This document shows positions 1 to 7,572 of a DNA stretch of 51,528 nucleotides, piece by piece. Under the pieces are notes generated by a model that saw only the letters and a program-made list of their open reading frames with translations, was not told the origin of the DNA and searched no databases. The stretch lies in contig NZ_VEBF01000014.1 of NCBI RefSeq assembly GCF_007676705.1, positions 1-51,528 on the forward strand, given 5' to 3'. Each line of letters begins with the position of its first letter. Position 1 is the first letter of the stretch. The translations under genes were made by a program, and so were the position numbers. The stretch is from Paenibacillus xylanexedens (GTDB lineage: Bacteria; Bacillota; Bacilli; Paenibacillales; Paenibacillaceae).

Positions 1-23
1 GGGAGAGTAGGACGCCGCCAAGC
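1..23 (+). rRNA. rrf: 5S rRNA, 3' end (partial)
   Basis: The first 23 bases match the conserved 3' end of Firmicute 5S rRNA (GAGAGTAGGACGCCGCCAAG followed by C). The rest of the gene lies before the window. An intrinsic terminator follows at once, as expected at the end of an rRNA operon. Confidence 0.9.
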
Positions 24-27
24 AAAG

Positions 28-60
28 AACCACTGCCGATGTTATTCGGTGGTGGTTTTT
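28..60 (+). terminator. rRNA operon terminator
   Basis: A hairpin of about 12 bp (arm AACCACTGCCGA, one G-U pair) is followed by a T run. It directly follows the 5S rRNA end and closes the upstream rRNA operon. Confidence 0.85.
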
Positions 61-256
61 ATTATATAGTTGTAATATGCAGTATGGGATTAAAATACAG
101 ATTGAATTTGGTGATTTATCAGCACAATAGTATGTATAAAGGTGACGTTATTCGATACGAATTGACGTTTTTTTGTCGTAATAACTAGACTTGTCCGCTC
201 TGGAAAAACAGTTGTGTTCATCAGGCAATACACCTGATATAACCAAGTACTTTTCC

Positions 257-286
257 TTGACAGTCTAAATATCGCTTTGCTAAGAT
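257..286 (+). promoter_or_regulatory. Putative sigma-A promoter of guaB
   Basis: TTGACA (257-262), an 18-base spacer and TAAGAT (281-286) with an extended -10 (TGC). Transcription would start near 293 and leave a leader of about 100 nt before guaB. I see no riboswitch consensus in 62-391, and nothing else supported there. Confidence 0.65.
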
Positions 287-391
287 GGCAATAATAAATT
301 TTTCAGAAAACGTATTTTCGGCGTGAAATACAGCCTGGAATCTTCGGGTTTTGGACCGTAAAGCTGAGCAAACATAAGGAGGAACACTTGC

Positions 392-1849
392 GTGTGGGAA
401 GATAAATTTGGTAAGGAAGGCCTCACCTTTGATGATGTATTGCTAGTGCCACGGAAATCCGAGACACTGCCTAAAGAAGTAGATGTATCTATTCGTTTGA
501 GCGATAGTGTAAAGTTAAACATCCCTTTGATCAGTGCAGGTATGGATACGGTAACTGAAGCGACACTGGCTATTGCCATTGCGCGTGAAGGCGGTATCGG
601 TATTATCCATAAAAATATGTCGGTTGAACAACAGGCAGAAGAAGTGGATCGAGTTAAACGTTCGGAGAGTGGTGTAATTACAAACCCGTTCTCACTGACA
701 GCAGATCACCTGGTATCTGATGCGGAAGCAGTTATGGCGAAATATCGGATCTCCGGTGTACCTATTATTGAAGGAGATCAGAAGCTGGTTGGTATTTTGA
801 CCAACCGCGATTTGCGTTTTATCCATGATTACGGCATCAAAATTAGCGAAGTCATGACTCGTGAGAATCTGGTTACAGCTCCTGTAGGTACTACACTGCA
901 AGAAGCTGAAGGTATCCTTCAGAAGCATAAGATTGAAAAACTTCCATTAGTTGATGAGACGAACACGTTGAAAGGTCTTATCACCATTAAAGATATTGAA
1001 AAAGCTATTCAATTCCCTCATGCAGCCAAAGATGCTCAAGGCCGTTTGTTGGTTGGTGCAGCGATTGGTATCTCCAAAGATACATTCGAACGTGCAGATG
1101 CTTTGGTACAAGCTGGTGTCGACTTGATTACGGTAGACTCGGCTCACGGACACCACATCAACATCATTGAAGCTGTACGTCAGCTTCGTGAACGTTTCCC
1201 TAGCCTGACCATCGTTGCAGGTAACGTCGCTACTGGCGCAGCAACTCGTGACCTGATCGAAGCAGGTGCTTCAGTGGTCAAAGTGGGTATTGGCCCAGGG
1301 TCGATATGTACAACACGTGTTATCGCTGGTATCGGTGTACCTCAAGTAACTGCAGTATACGATTGCGCAACAGTTGCACGTGAATATGGAGTTCCGATTA
1401 TCGCAGATGGCGGAATTAAATATTCTGGTGAAATCACGAAGGCACTGGCTGCAGGAGCACACGCGGTTATGCTGGGAAGTTTGTTTGCCGGCACAGCGGA
1501 AAGCCCGGGGGAAACTGAGATCTTCCAAGGACGTAGCTACAAAGTATATCGCGGTATGGGTTCAATGGCTGCAATGAAACAAGGTAGTAAAGATCGTTAC
1601 TTCCAAGATGATGACAAGAAACTGGTTCCGGAAGGAATCGAAGGTCGTGTCGCTTACAAAGGACCATTGTCCGATACGATCCACCAACTGATTGGTGGTC
1701 TGCGTTCGGGTATGGGATACTGTGGTACAAGCAACTTGGAGCAGCTTCGTAACGATACGGGCTTTATCCGAATTACAGGTGCGGGACTGCGCGAAAGTCA
1801 TCCCCATGATGTACAGATTACCAAAGAAGCACCTAACTACTCGTTGTAA
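392..1849 (+). CDS. guaB: IMP dehydrogenase
   Basis: Oxidises IMP to XMP with NAD+, the first committed step of GMP synthesis, in the cytoplasm. The 485-residue length is normal for bacterial IMPDH. The catalytic loop GPGSICTTR carries the nucleophile Cys306; a CBS-domain pair occupies roughly residues 95-205 inside the TIM barrel; the flap region with KQGSKDRYFQ follows near residue 400. The GTG start at 392 is preceded by AAGGAGG at 376-382, nine bases upstream. It is the first gene after the rRNA operon, as in Bacillus subtilis, where guaB follows rrnO. It has its own promoter and terminator, so it is probably monocistronic. Confidence 0.98.
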   Translation: MWEDKFGKEGLTFDDVLLVPRKSETLPKEVDVSIRLSDSVKLNIPLISAGMDTVTEATLAIAIAREGGIGIIHKNMSVEQQAEEVDRVKRSESGVITNPFSLTADHLVSDAEAVMAKYRISGVPIIEGDQKLVGILTNRDLRFIHDYGIKISEVMTRENLVTAPVGTTLQEAEGILQKHKIEKLPLVDETNTLKGLITIKDIEKAIQFPHAAKDAQGRLLVGAAIGISKDTFERADALVQAGVDLITVDSAHGHHINIIEAVRQLRERFPSLTIVAGNVATGAATRDLIEAGASVVKVGIGPGSICTTRVIAGIGVPQVTAVYDCATVAREYGVPIIADGGIKYSGEITKALAAGAHAVMLGSLFAGTAESPGETEIFQGRSYKVYRGMGSMAAMKQGSKDRYFQDDDKKLVPEGIEGRVAYKGPLSDTIHQLIGGLRSGMGYCGTSNLEQLRNDTGFIRITGAGLRESHPHDVQITKEAPNYSL

Positions 1850-1874
1850 TCGGAAGAGAGTTAATCATTTCCAG

Positions 1875-1912
1875 GACAGGCTCGGTGATTTTCACCGGGT
1901 CTGTCTTTTTTT
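1875..1912 (+). terminator. guaB terminator
   Basis: GACAGGCTCGGTGA pairs with TCACCGGGTCTGTC across a short loop and is followed by a T run of seven or more. It lies 25 bases after the guaB stop codon. Confidence 0.9.
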
Positions 1913-2263
1913 GCAGATACCCCTGTGATAGAATAGAACAAGCGGTGCGATCCAGGAATGGATTAAGGTGTTGCGGCGGCTATTTGACGTGAATCTATGA
2001 ATATGGTTTTGAAAAGCAAACGGAATGCCAGAAAAGACTGGAAGCTAAACAGAAGCGCGGACGTCCTTTTACATAAGCATTCGCAAAATGCGGACTAAGT
2101 GACAATTAATAACGAACTTTAGGAGCAATAATATTGCTTGTTCGATATAGCGCATATACCACACATCTCATACATCTTTGCACAGGCTAGGGAATAAGAA
2201 AATTGCAGCTTAAGCTGCACTGAAGCATTTAACCATGCTTTGGATCGAAGGGAGTATTCATCA
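1913..2263. other. Intergenic region before dacA
   Basis: No convincing gene. Several short AT-rich stretches could hold a promoter, but none has both a good -35 and a good -10. A perfect palindrome GCAGCTTAAGCTGC lies at about 2203-2216, just upstream of dacA; its role is unknown. Confidence 0.4.
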
Positions 2264-3652
2264 TTGAAAGCCAAACACATGAATAAAAAGAAACGCCAAA
2301 TGCTCAAAAAGAGCGTAGCCTCGGTTATGCTAATTAACATGCTATGCATGTCTGCAGTAATGCCGGTTATGGCTGCTGCCGATAACTCCAGTCAGGTTCT
2401 GACTGCTGCAGCGACAACAACGAAGACGGAGAAAGCCGTACAAGTTCCTGGAGTAGACTCACTGGGGCTTGAAGTTAGATCAGCAGTGCTTATGGAAGCC
2501 TCAACGGGACAGATCCTACTAAATGTCGATGCGGATAAAGCAATGCCGCCTGCCAGTATGACCAAGATGATGACAGAGTACATTGTCGCAGAACAGGTCA
2601 AACAAGGAAAATTCGGTTGGGACGATATTGTAACTGTCAAAAAGAATGCTGCACAAAGTGTCGGATCACGTATCTTCTTGGCGGAAGGAGATCAGCATAC
2701 GGTTAGGGATCTTTATATTGCTATGGCTGTTGGCTCTGCCAATGACGCTACGGTTGCTTTGGCTGAACATGTTGCAGGTTCGGAAGAAGCTTTCGTGAAA
2801 ATGATGAATGATGAAGCGAAGCGTATGGGGATGAAGGATACCTTCTTTATTAACTCTTCGGGTCTGGATCGTGCAGATATGCCTGCCGACTTCCGCCCGG
2901 CGGAAGATAAGGAAACAGTGATGTCTGCGCTGGATGCAGCGATTCTGTGCCGATATATCATTATGGATCACCCGGACTACAAAGAATTCACAACCATTCA
3001 ATCCTACAAGTTCCGTCCTAATGATAAAGCTCCAATCATCAATTACAACTGGATGCTGGAAGCGAATAAAAATATAACCAATTTCAAAAGCTATGCCTAT
3101 GAAGGTCTCGACGGAATGAAAACAGGACATACCACGAATGCGGGCAATAACTTCACGGGTACGGCGGAGCGTAACGGTATGCGTCTGATCAGTGTTGTTA
3201 TGGGCACTGATTCGGAATCTGCACGTTTCAGAGAAACCAAAAAGGTACTGGACTTTGGATTTAACAACTTTGAAGTGAAACAAGCTGTCGCAGGCAAGAA
3301 CAAAGTAACGGGTTGGGAAGCTGTACCTTTGAAAAAAGGGAAAGAAACGACCGTTCCTGTCGTAACAGATAATGCGGTAAGTTTCGTTGTTCCCAAAGGT
3401 ACTCAAAACCTGGATGTGACGTTCAAAGCCAACGTAACTGAGGCCGATAAGCTAGTAGCACCAATCAAGGCAGGTACGAAGGTTGGTACGGTAACGTACA
3501 CGTACAAAGCGGATGGAATTGAGCCTCAGGAAAAAACAGTGAACTTGATCACTGCTGAAGAGGCTGATAAAGGCGGATGGTTCCGTCTGTTCTTCCGTGC
3601 TGTAAAGGATTTCTTCGTGGATCTCTTTGACGGCATCAAAAACCTGTTTTAA
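2264..3652 (+). CDS. dacA: D-alanyl-D-alanine carboxypeptidase (PBP5 type)
   Basis: Trims the terminal D-Ala from peptidoglycan pentapeptides at the outer face of the membrane. The three serine-acylase motifs are present: SXXK as SMTK (in PASMTKMM), SXN as SAN (in VGSANDAT) and KTG as MKTGHT. A signal peptide with a basic start and a hydrophobic core ends near VMAAA. The C-terminal end (WFRLFFRAVKDFFVDLF) is an amphipathic anchor typical of low-molecular-weight PBPs. TTG at 2264 is chosen because AAGGGAG lies at 2248-2254, nine bases upstream; the longer frame from 2240 would place this site inside the gene. Position between guaB and pdxT matches Bacillus dacA. Confidence 0.95.
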   Translation: MKAKHMNKKKRQMLKKSVASVMLINMLCMSAVMPVMAAADNSSQVLTAAATTTKTEKAVQVPGVDSLGLEVRSAVLMEASTGQILLNVDADKAMPPASMTKMMTEYIVAEQVKQGKFGWDDIVTVKKNAAQSVGSRIFLAEGDQHTVRDLYIAMAVGSANDATVALAEHVAGSEEAFVKMMNDEAKRMGMKDTFFINSSGLDRADMPADFRPAEDKETVMSALDAAILCRYIIMDHPDYKEFTTIQSYKFRPNDKAPIINYNWMLEANKNITNFKSYAYEGLDGMKTGHTTNAGNNFTGTAERNGMRLISVVMGTDSESARFRETKKVLDFGFNNFEVKQAVAGKNKVTGWEAVPLKKGKETTVPVVTDNAVSFVVPKGTQNLDVTFKANVTEADKLVAPIKAGTKVGTVTYTYKADGIEPQEKTVNLITAEEADKGGWFRLFFRAVKDFFVDLFDGIKNLF

Positions 3653-3748
3653 CCAATAGCGAATTTCTCGAAAAAGAGCATGATCATGTTTTTTAATATT
3701 GATGTGGTCAAATCACTGATAAAATGCAAGTTATTCCAACCGGATGGA

Positions 3749-3777
3749 TTGTATATTTACAATTTTTCCGGTAAAAT
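3749..3777 (+). promoter_or_regulatory. Putative promoter of the pdxS-pdxT transcript
   Basis: TTGTAT (3749-3754), 17 bases, TAAAAT (3772-3777). It lies before the pdxS remnant, so it may still drive pdxT. The stretch 3653-3868 holds nothing else that I can support; a short palindrome CATGATCATG followed by T6 at about 3679-3695 could be a weak dacA terminator. Confidence 0.4.
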
Positions 3778-3868
3778 ATCAAGTTAGAATTCTACGTATG
3801 ATGATGTAAATAAGTCCATTGTTCTTTTACCTGGGAGAGCGGGTTAACCGTTATATTCAAGGTAATGA

Positions 3869-3978
3869 ACGACATATGCATTACGGGCCGAAGTGTCTAA
3901 GAATCTTGGAGCAGCGATGAAAGTCATTGAGATTTCCAAACTTGCACCTTCTGAGCGTATGCAAGATCCGGCTGGTAA
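3869..3978 (+). pseudogene. pdxS: Remnant of pdxS (PLP synthase synthase subunit), 3' end only
   Basis: Only the last 35-40 codons of a pdxS-like gene are visible. The frame at 3887-3964 reads AEVSKNLGAAMKVIEISK and then LAPSERMQ, which resembles the PdxS C-terminal segment. PdxS normally ends in Gly-Trp-stop: GGC TGG TAA is present at 3970-3978 but out of phase with RMQ, so one base appears lost in between. Further upstream a Thr-Thr / His-Tyr pattern (3869-3883) is also split between frames, and a TGA at 3866 closes the frame. The remaining 85 percent of the gene (about 0.75 kb) is absent. In Bacillus, pdxS sits exactly here, between dacA and pdxT. A sequencing or assembly deletion is possible, but two separate shifts point to decay. 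Confidence 0.75.
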
Positions 3979-3996
3979 GAGAAGGGGAATGTTCAT

Positions 3997-4587
3997 ATGA
4001 AGATCGGCGTATTAGCACTTCAGGGAGCTGTCACAGAGCATATTCGGAGTATTGAACGTGCCGGAGCAGAAGGTGTGGCAATCAAACAGGTTCAGCAATT
4101 AGAGGATCTGGACGGTCTTATCCTTCCTGGCGGGGAAAGCACCACGATCGGTAAACTGATGCGCAAGTACGGGTTTATGGATGCCATTCGAGCGTTTGCT
4201 GCTGAGGGCAAACCGGTATTTGGTACCTGTGCTGGTTTGATCGTTATGGCCAAACATATTGCAGGGCAAGAAGAGGCTCATTTGGAGCTAATGGATATGA
4301 CTGTATCCCGAAATGCATTTGGACGGCAGAGAGAAAGCTTTGAGACAGACTTACCAGTCAAAGGTATTGAGGAAACGGTAAGGGCTGTGTTTATCCGTGC
4401 ACCCTTAATTGAGAGTGTTGGAGACCAGGTAGAGGTTCTCTCCACTTACAAAGATGAGATTGTTACTGCACGCCAGGGACATTTGCTGGCTTGCTCCTAT
4501 CATCCGGAGTTGACGGATGACTATCGTCTGCATGCTTATTTTGTAGACATGGCCAAATCCTACAGACCCTCGGTAGACCCTAAATAA
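3997..4587 (+). CDS. pdxT: Pyridoxal 5'-phosphate synthase glutaminase subunit
   Basis: Releases ammonia from glutamine and passes it to PdxS for PLP synthesis; PdxT and PdxS form a 12+12 complex in the cytoplasm. The 196 residues are full length. The oxyanion motif PGGESTTIG, nucleophile Cys in GTCAGLI (about residue 79) and the His/Glu pair in SYHPEL (about 170-172) are intact. ATG at 3997 follows AAGGGG (3982-3987) at nine bases. The partner gene pdxS, normally directly upstream, survives only as a remnant. An intact PdxT is useless alone, so either a full pdxS exists elsewhere or PdxT is on the way to being lost. Nothing in its own sequence suggests decay. Confidence 0.96.
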   Translation: MKIGVLALQGAVTEHIRSIERAGAEGVAIKQVQQLEDLDGLILPGGESTTIGKLMRKYGFMDAIRAFAAEGKPVFGTCAGLIVMAKHIAGQEEAHLELMDMTVSRNAFGRQRESFETDLPVKGIEETVRAVFIRAPLIESVGDQVEVLSTYKDEIVTARQGHLLACSYHPELTDDYRLHAYFVDMAKSYRPSVDPK

Positions 4588-4597
4588 AGCATGATGT

Positions 4598-4754
4598 ACA
4601 ACCTATGATCTCCCGGTCATCGGATCACTTCCCCAGAAGCCTTGTAGGGCCGCTGGTTGGCAGTTGCATCTGACGGATGCCTGATGTTGCTTGTATCTGC
4701 TTCAAAGCGGGAATCGCAGCGGAGGGTGACACCTGGACCATAGGTTGTTTTTTT
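4598..4754 (+). promoter_or_regulatory. Structured RNA element between pdxT and serS, possible degenerate T-box
   Basis: A perfect 10-bp long-range pairing (ACAACCTATG 4598-4607 with CATAGGTTGT 4739-4748) closes about 130 nt of structured sequence and is followed by a run of seven T. Inner hairpins include GCATC-TGACG-GATGC; GAAGC/GCTTC and CCGCTG/CAGCGG are mutually exclusive. Just before the terminator, AGGGTGACACC resembles the T-box core AGGGTGGNACC, but the TGGN that reads the tRNA end is TGAC here. Bacillus serS carries a T-box in this place. It may be a diverged T-box, another cis element, or an independent small RNA with an intrinsic terminator. Confidence 0.45.
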
Positions 4755-4781
4755 GGTTACAGGGTCCGATAAGTATATAGT
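4753..4781 (+). promoter_or_regulatory. Possible serS promoter
   Basis: TTGGTT (4753-4758), 17 bases, TATAGT (4776-4781). It starts in the T run of the preceding terminator. If used, serS would be expressed without reading through the structured element. Confidence 0.4.
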
Positions 4782-4858
4782 AAGGTATACACAGTAGAGT
4801 TATGAGATTGGATTAAACATAAAGCTTCACTTCGTGGGGTTATTTAGGAGGTTATATC

Positions 4859-6142
4859 GTGCTTGATGTGAAAATATTGCGGAATGAGTATGCACGTGTA
4901 GAAGAAGCATTGACTAACCGTGGCAAATCGCTGGATCTTGTCGCTGGATTTACGGAAATGGATGCCAAGCGTCGGGAATTGCTTCAAGAGAGTGAAACGC
5001 TGAAGAGTCGCCGTAATACGGTATCTGGTGAAGTCGCTAGATTGAAGAAGAATCGTGAGAATGCAGACGAACTGATTGTGGAGATGCGTGAAGTCTCTGA
5101 CCGAATCAAAGCCATGGACGAAGAAGTTCGTGAACTGGAAGTGAAGATCAATGATCTCACGATGGCCATTCCGAACATTCCTAACGAAAGTGTACCTATT
5201 GGAGCTTCTGAAGCGGATAATGTTGAGATTCGTCGCTGGGAAGAGCCCAAGTCATTTACTTTTGCACCAAAAGCACACTGGGAAATTGCACAGGATCTCG
5301 ATATCCTTGATTTTGAAGCAGCTGCCAAAGTAACAGGGTCCCGTTTTACCTTTTATAAAGGTCTGGGTGCACGTCTGGAACGTGCATTGATCAATTTCAT
5401 GATGGATCTGCACAGCGATCAGCATGGATATGAGGAGATCTTGCCTCCATATATCGTCAATCGGGACAGCCTGTTCGGAACAGGTCAACTGCCTAAGTTC
5501 GAAGAAGATCTGTTCAAGTTGAAAGATACTGAATATTATCTGATTCCTACCGCTGAAGTTCCGGTAACGAACTACCATCGCGAAGAGATTCTGAATATAG
5601 ATCAATTGCCTAAGCACTTTGTGGCTTACAGCTCTTGTTTCCGTTCTGAAGCCGGTTCGGCTGGACGGGATACACGTGGGTTGATTCGTCAGCATCAATT
5701 CAACAAAGTAGAGTTGCTGAAGCTTTCTACTCCAGAGACATCGTATGAAGAGCTGGAGCAAATGACACAAAATGCGGAGCGCGTGCTTCAATTACTGGGC
5801 TTGCCATACCGTGTTCTAACACTTTGCACCGCAGATATGGGCTTCACTTCAGCTAAAACGTATGATATTGAAGTGTGGTTGCCTGAGAGCGACACCTATC
5901 GTGAGATTTCTTCCTGCTCCAACTGTGAGGACTTCCAGGCACGTCGTGCCAATATCCGTTTCCGCAGAGAGCCAAAAGCTAAACCGGAATTTGTTCATAC
6001 ATTGAACGGTTCAGGATTGGCCGTTGGTCGTACTGTAGCAGCAATCCTGGAGAACTATCAACAGGAAGATGGCACGGTTGTTATTCCGGAAGCATTGCGT
6101 CCTTATATGGGCGGTATCAGTGTGATTGCACGTCGTTCTTAA
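4859..6142 (+). CDS. serS: Seryl-tRNA synthetase
   Basis: Charges tRNA-Ser (and tRNA-Sec where present) with serine. The 427 residues match the bacterial family. The N-terminal 100 residues form the helical coiled-coil arm (EMDAKRRELLQESETLKSRR and following), which grips the long variable arm of tRNA-Ser. The class II catalytic core follows: motif 2 around FRSEAGSAGRDTRG and motif 3 NGSGLAVGRT near the C-terminus. The GTG start at 4859 follows TAGGAGG (about 4845-4851). A tRNA-Ser gene lies 195 bp downstream, the same pairing as in Bacillus subtilis. Confidence 0.98.
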   Translation: MLDVKILRNEYARVEEALTNRGKSLDLVAGFTEMDAKRRELLQESETLKSRRNTVSGEVARLKKNRENADELIVEMREVSDRIKAMDEEVRELEVKINDLTMAIPNIPNESVPIGASEADNVEIRRWEEPKSFTFAPKAHWEIAQDLDILDFEAAAKVTGSRFTFYKGLGARLERALINFMMDLHSDQHGYEEILPPYIVNRDSLFGTGQLPKFEEDLFKLKDTEYYLIPTAEVPVTNYHREEILNIDQLPKHFVAYSSCFRSEAGSAGRDTRGLIRQHQFNKVELLKLSTPETSYEELEQMTQNAERVLQLLGLPYRVLTLCTADMGFTSAKTYDIEVWLPESDTYREISSCSNCEDFQARRANIRFRREPKAKPEFVHTLNGSGLAVGRTVAAILENYQQEDGTVVIPEALRPYMGGISVIARRS

Positions 6143-6272
6143 GAGTGAGTTAACGGTTCACATCTCAAAAAGAATACCAATTCTGTCCGTCATTTCTGAA
6201 TGGCGGATAGGAAGGTATTGTATATCTAAATCCGCGATCTGAACTAAATTTCAAATAGCGATATAAAAAAGG

Positions 6273-6302
6273 TTGCATCTTCATATCTAATTGTGGTATG
6301 AT
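6273..6302 (+). promoter_or_regulatory. tRNA-Ser promoter
   Basis: TTGCAT (6273-6278), 18 bases, TATGAT (6297-6302) with an extended -10 (TGG). Transcription would start about 30 bases before the tRNA. Confidence 0.65.
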
Positions 6303-6337
6303 ACTTTTCGTGGCAAGTTTATAAAAGTTAATTCCCT

Positions 6338-6426
6338 GGAGAGGTACCGAAGCGGTCATAACGGGGCGGTCTTGAAAACCGTTAGGGGGCAACTCCACGT
6401 GGGTTCGAATCCCACCCTCTCCGCCA
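6338..6426 (+). tRNA. tRNA-Ser (anticodon UGA)
   Basis: Acceptor stem GGAGAGG (6338-6344) pairs with CCTCTCC (6416-6422), followed by discriminator G and encoded CCA. The anticodon loop CTTGAAA (6371-6377) gives anticodon TGA at 6373-6375, reading UCA and other UCN codons. The long variable arm (89 nt in total) and GGTTCGAATC T loop fit tRNA-Ser. Confidence 0.97.
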
Positions 6427-6442
6427 TACTACACTTATAATA

Positions 6443-6475
6443 AGGATTCGAGCGATATCGCTCGGGTCCTTTTTT
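6443..6475 (+). terminator. tRNA-Ser terminator
   Basis: Hairpin with core CGAGCGATATCGCTCG, extended by AGGA/TCCT, followed by six T. Confidence 0.85.
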
Positions 6476-6617
6476 GCGTTCTATGTACGTATAAAGCCCT
6501 GAATCTACAAGTTGGTCGCCGTTGTATAGGTTGCCCAGTGTAACGGCATATTTCAATCACGCTGTTATGTATAAAAACATCTTCATCGCCGCACTTTATA
6601 GGAGTGGAGGTGGTAAG

Positions 6618-6956
6618 ATGAACCGCGAGTTAAACATCGATCAAACAGAGCTTGTAGGGGCCTGGCAAGAACGTTTGCCTCAAGTCCTGAATGTTGGAGA
6701 CCAGGCTCAGGTAATGGCCGATGAAGCCGATCAGCAGGCTATTCGGATACACATTGCTACAGCAGGGCACGAGATGTACTCTTTTGATTTCAAATGTGCA
6801 TATGTCGATTCCCGTGAAGTCAGCGTACAGCTGATTGATGTGGAACGTGATGGACGAACGACAGATGAGCGTACAGAACCGATTCAGGAACTGGCTCACG
6901 ATTATACACGGCACATTCATGAATGCGCCCAGTCGTTACAATCCCAGACGAGATAA
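6618..6956 (+). CDS. Hypothetical protein, 112 residues
   Basis: I do not recognise this protein. It is acidic, soluble, and has no signal peptide or membrane segment. The sequence alternates beta-rich stretches (EMYSFDFKCAYVDSREVSVQLIDV) with a C-terminal helix rich in His and Gln. ATG at 6618 is chosen because GGAGG lies at 6606-6610; the frame is open further upstream to 6522, but that part overlaps untranslated sequence after the tRNA terminator. Two short genes follow within 30 and 22 bases, the second an SspP-like spore protein, so the three probably share a transcript. A spore-linked role is only inferred from this. Confidence 0.75.
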   Translation: MNRELNIDQTELVGAWQERLPQVLNVGDQAQVMADEADQQAIRIHIATAGHEMYSFDFKCAYVDSREVSVQLIDVERDGRTTDERTEPIQELAHDYTRHIHECAQSLQSQTR

Positions 6957-6985
6957 TAGCCTGAAATCTGAAGGAGTGAACTCAA

Positions 6986-7162
6986 TTGACTAAAGCCAAA
7001 GCGGGAGTAGACAAAAACCTGCAAAATGTAATTGATGATCTGGAGCAGCCAGCCGTAAACAGTCATCATGCTCAGCAGATTCAGCAAGATATTAATGATC
7101 GCCGTCATCAGGATGCACTGAATCATGATAAAACGGAAGATAGGGACCCATCCCATTCCTAA
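6986..7162 (+). CDS. Small hypothetical protein, 58 residues
   Basis: TTG start at 6986 with AAGGAGTG at 6971-6978. The product (MTKAKAGVDKNLQNVIDDLE and following) is hydrophilic, rich in Asn, Asp, Gln and His, and has no cysteines or membrane segment. It lies between the 112-residue gene and the SspP-like gene, 29 bases after the former and 22 before the latter. Its composition is like that of small spore proteins, but I see no family signature. Confidence 0.6.
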   Translation: MTKAKAGVDKNLQNVIDDLEQPAVNSHHAQQIQQDINDRRHQDALNHDKTEDRDPSHS

Positions 7163-7184
7163 ACAATGATGAGGGGGCAATAAT

Positions 7185-7337
7185 ATGAGCAAACCGAAAA
7201 CAATTCCCGTACCAGAAGCGCAAGCATCCGAACAGCATCATCATTCATCCAAACGCTCTTCCATGCAGGAGCCCTTATCCGGTTCCAAAAAAGTTAAAAA
7301 TCAAAACCACGTGGATCATTTGAATCCTCAAGGTTAA
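7185..7337 (+). CDS. sspP: Small acid-soluble spore protein P family
   Basis: A 50-residue protein whose second half, EPLSGSKKVKNQNH (about residues 29-42), matches the conserved core of Bacillus SspP (PEPLSGSKKVKNRNH, from memory). SspP is a minor spore protein made in the forespore. The N-terminal half is Pro-, His- and Ser-rich and not conserved. ATG at 7185 follows GAGGGGG at 7171-7177. It is the last gene of a three-gene cluster closed by a hairpin. Expression under sigma-G would be expected from the family; no such promoter is clear. Confidence 0.75.
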   Translation: MSKPKTIPVPEAQASEQHHHSSKRSSMQEPLSGSKKVKNQNHVDHLNPQG

Positions 7338-7356
7338 TAGAAGAAACAGATTTACA

Positions 7357-7392
7357 GCAAAAGTCCCTTGTTACCTAACAGGGGGCTTTTGC
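7357..7392 (+). terminator. Terminator after the sspP cluster
   Basis: GCAAAAGTCCCTTGTT pairs with AACAGGGGGCTTTTGC around an ACCT loop. The T run is inside the stem end (CTTTT), so it may act in both directions. Confidence 0.65.
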
Positions 7393-7572
7393 GTATTCAT
7401 ACATATATAAAGACATGCACATGGTTTTTCCCAAAGCTGACATAGGTCTTTGTAGCCATTTTAAAGAGGAAAGATCACATTTTTCCCAAATTAGGTTTCG
7501 GTATCGGGTGATATGGTATATCATTGAGATTGAATTACTTTTTTTGGGGTTATCACGAGAGGAGAGAAAAAA

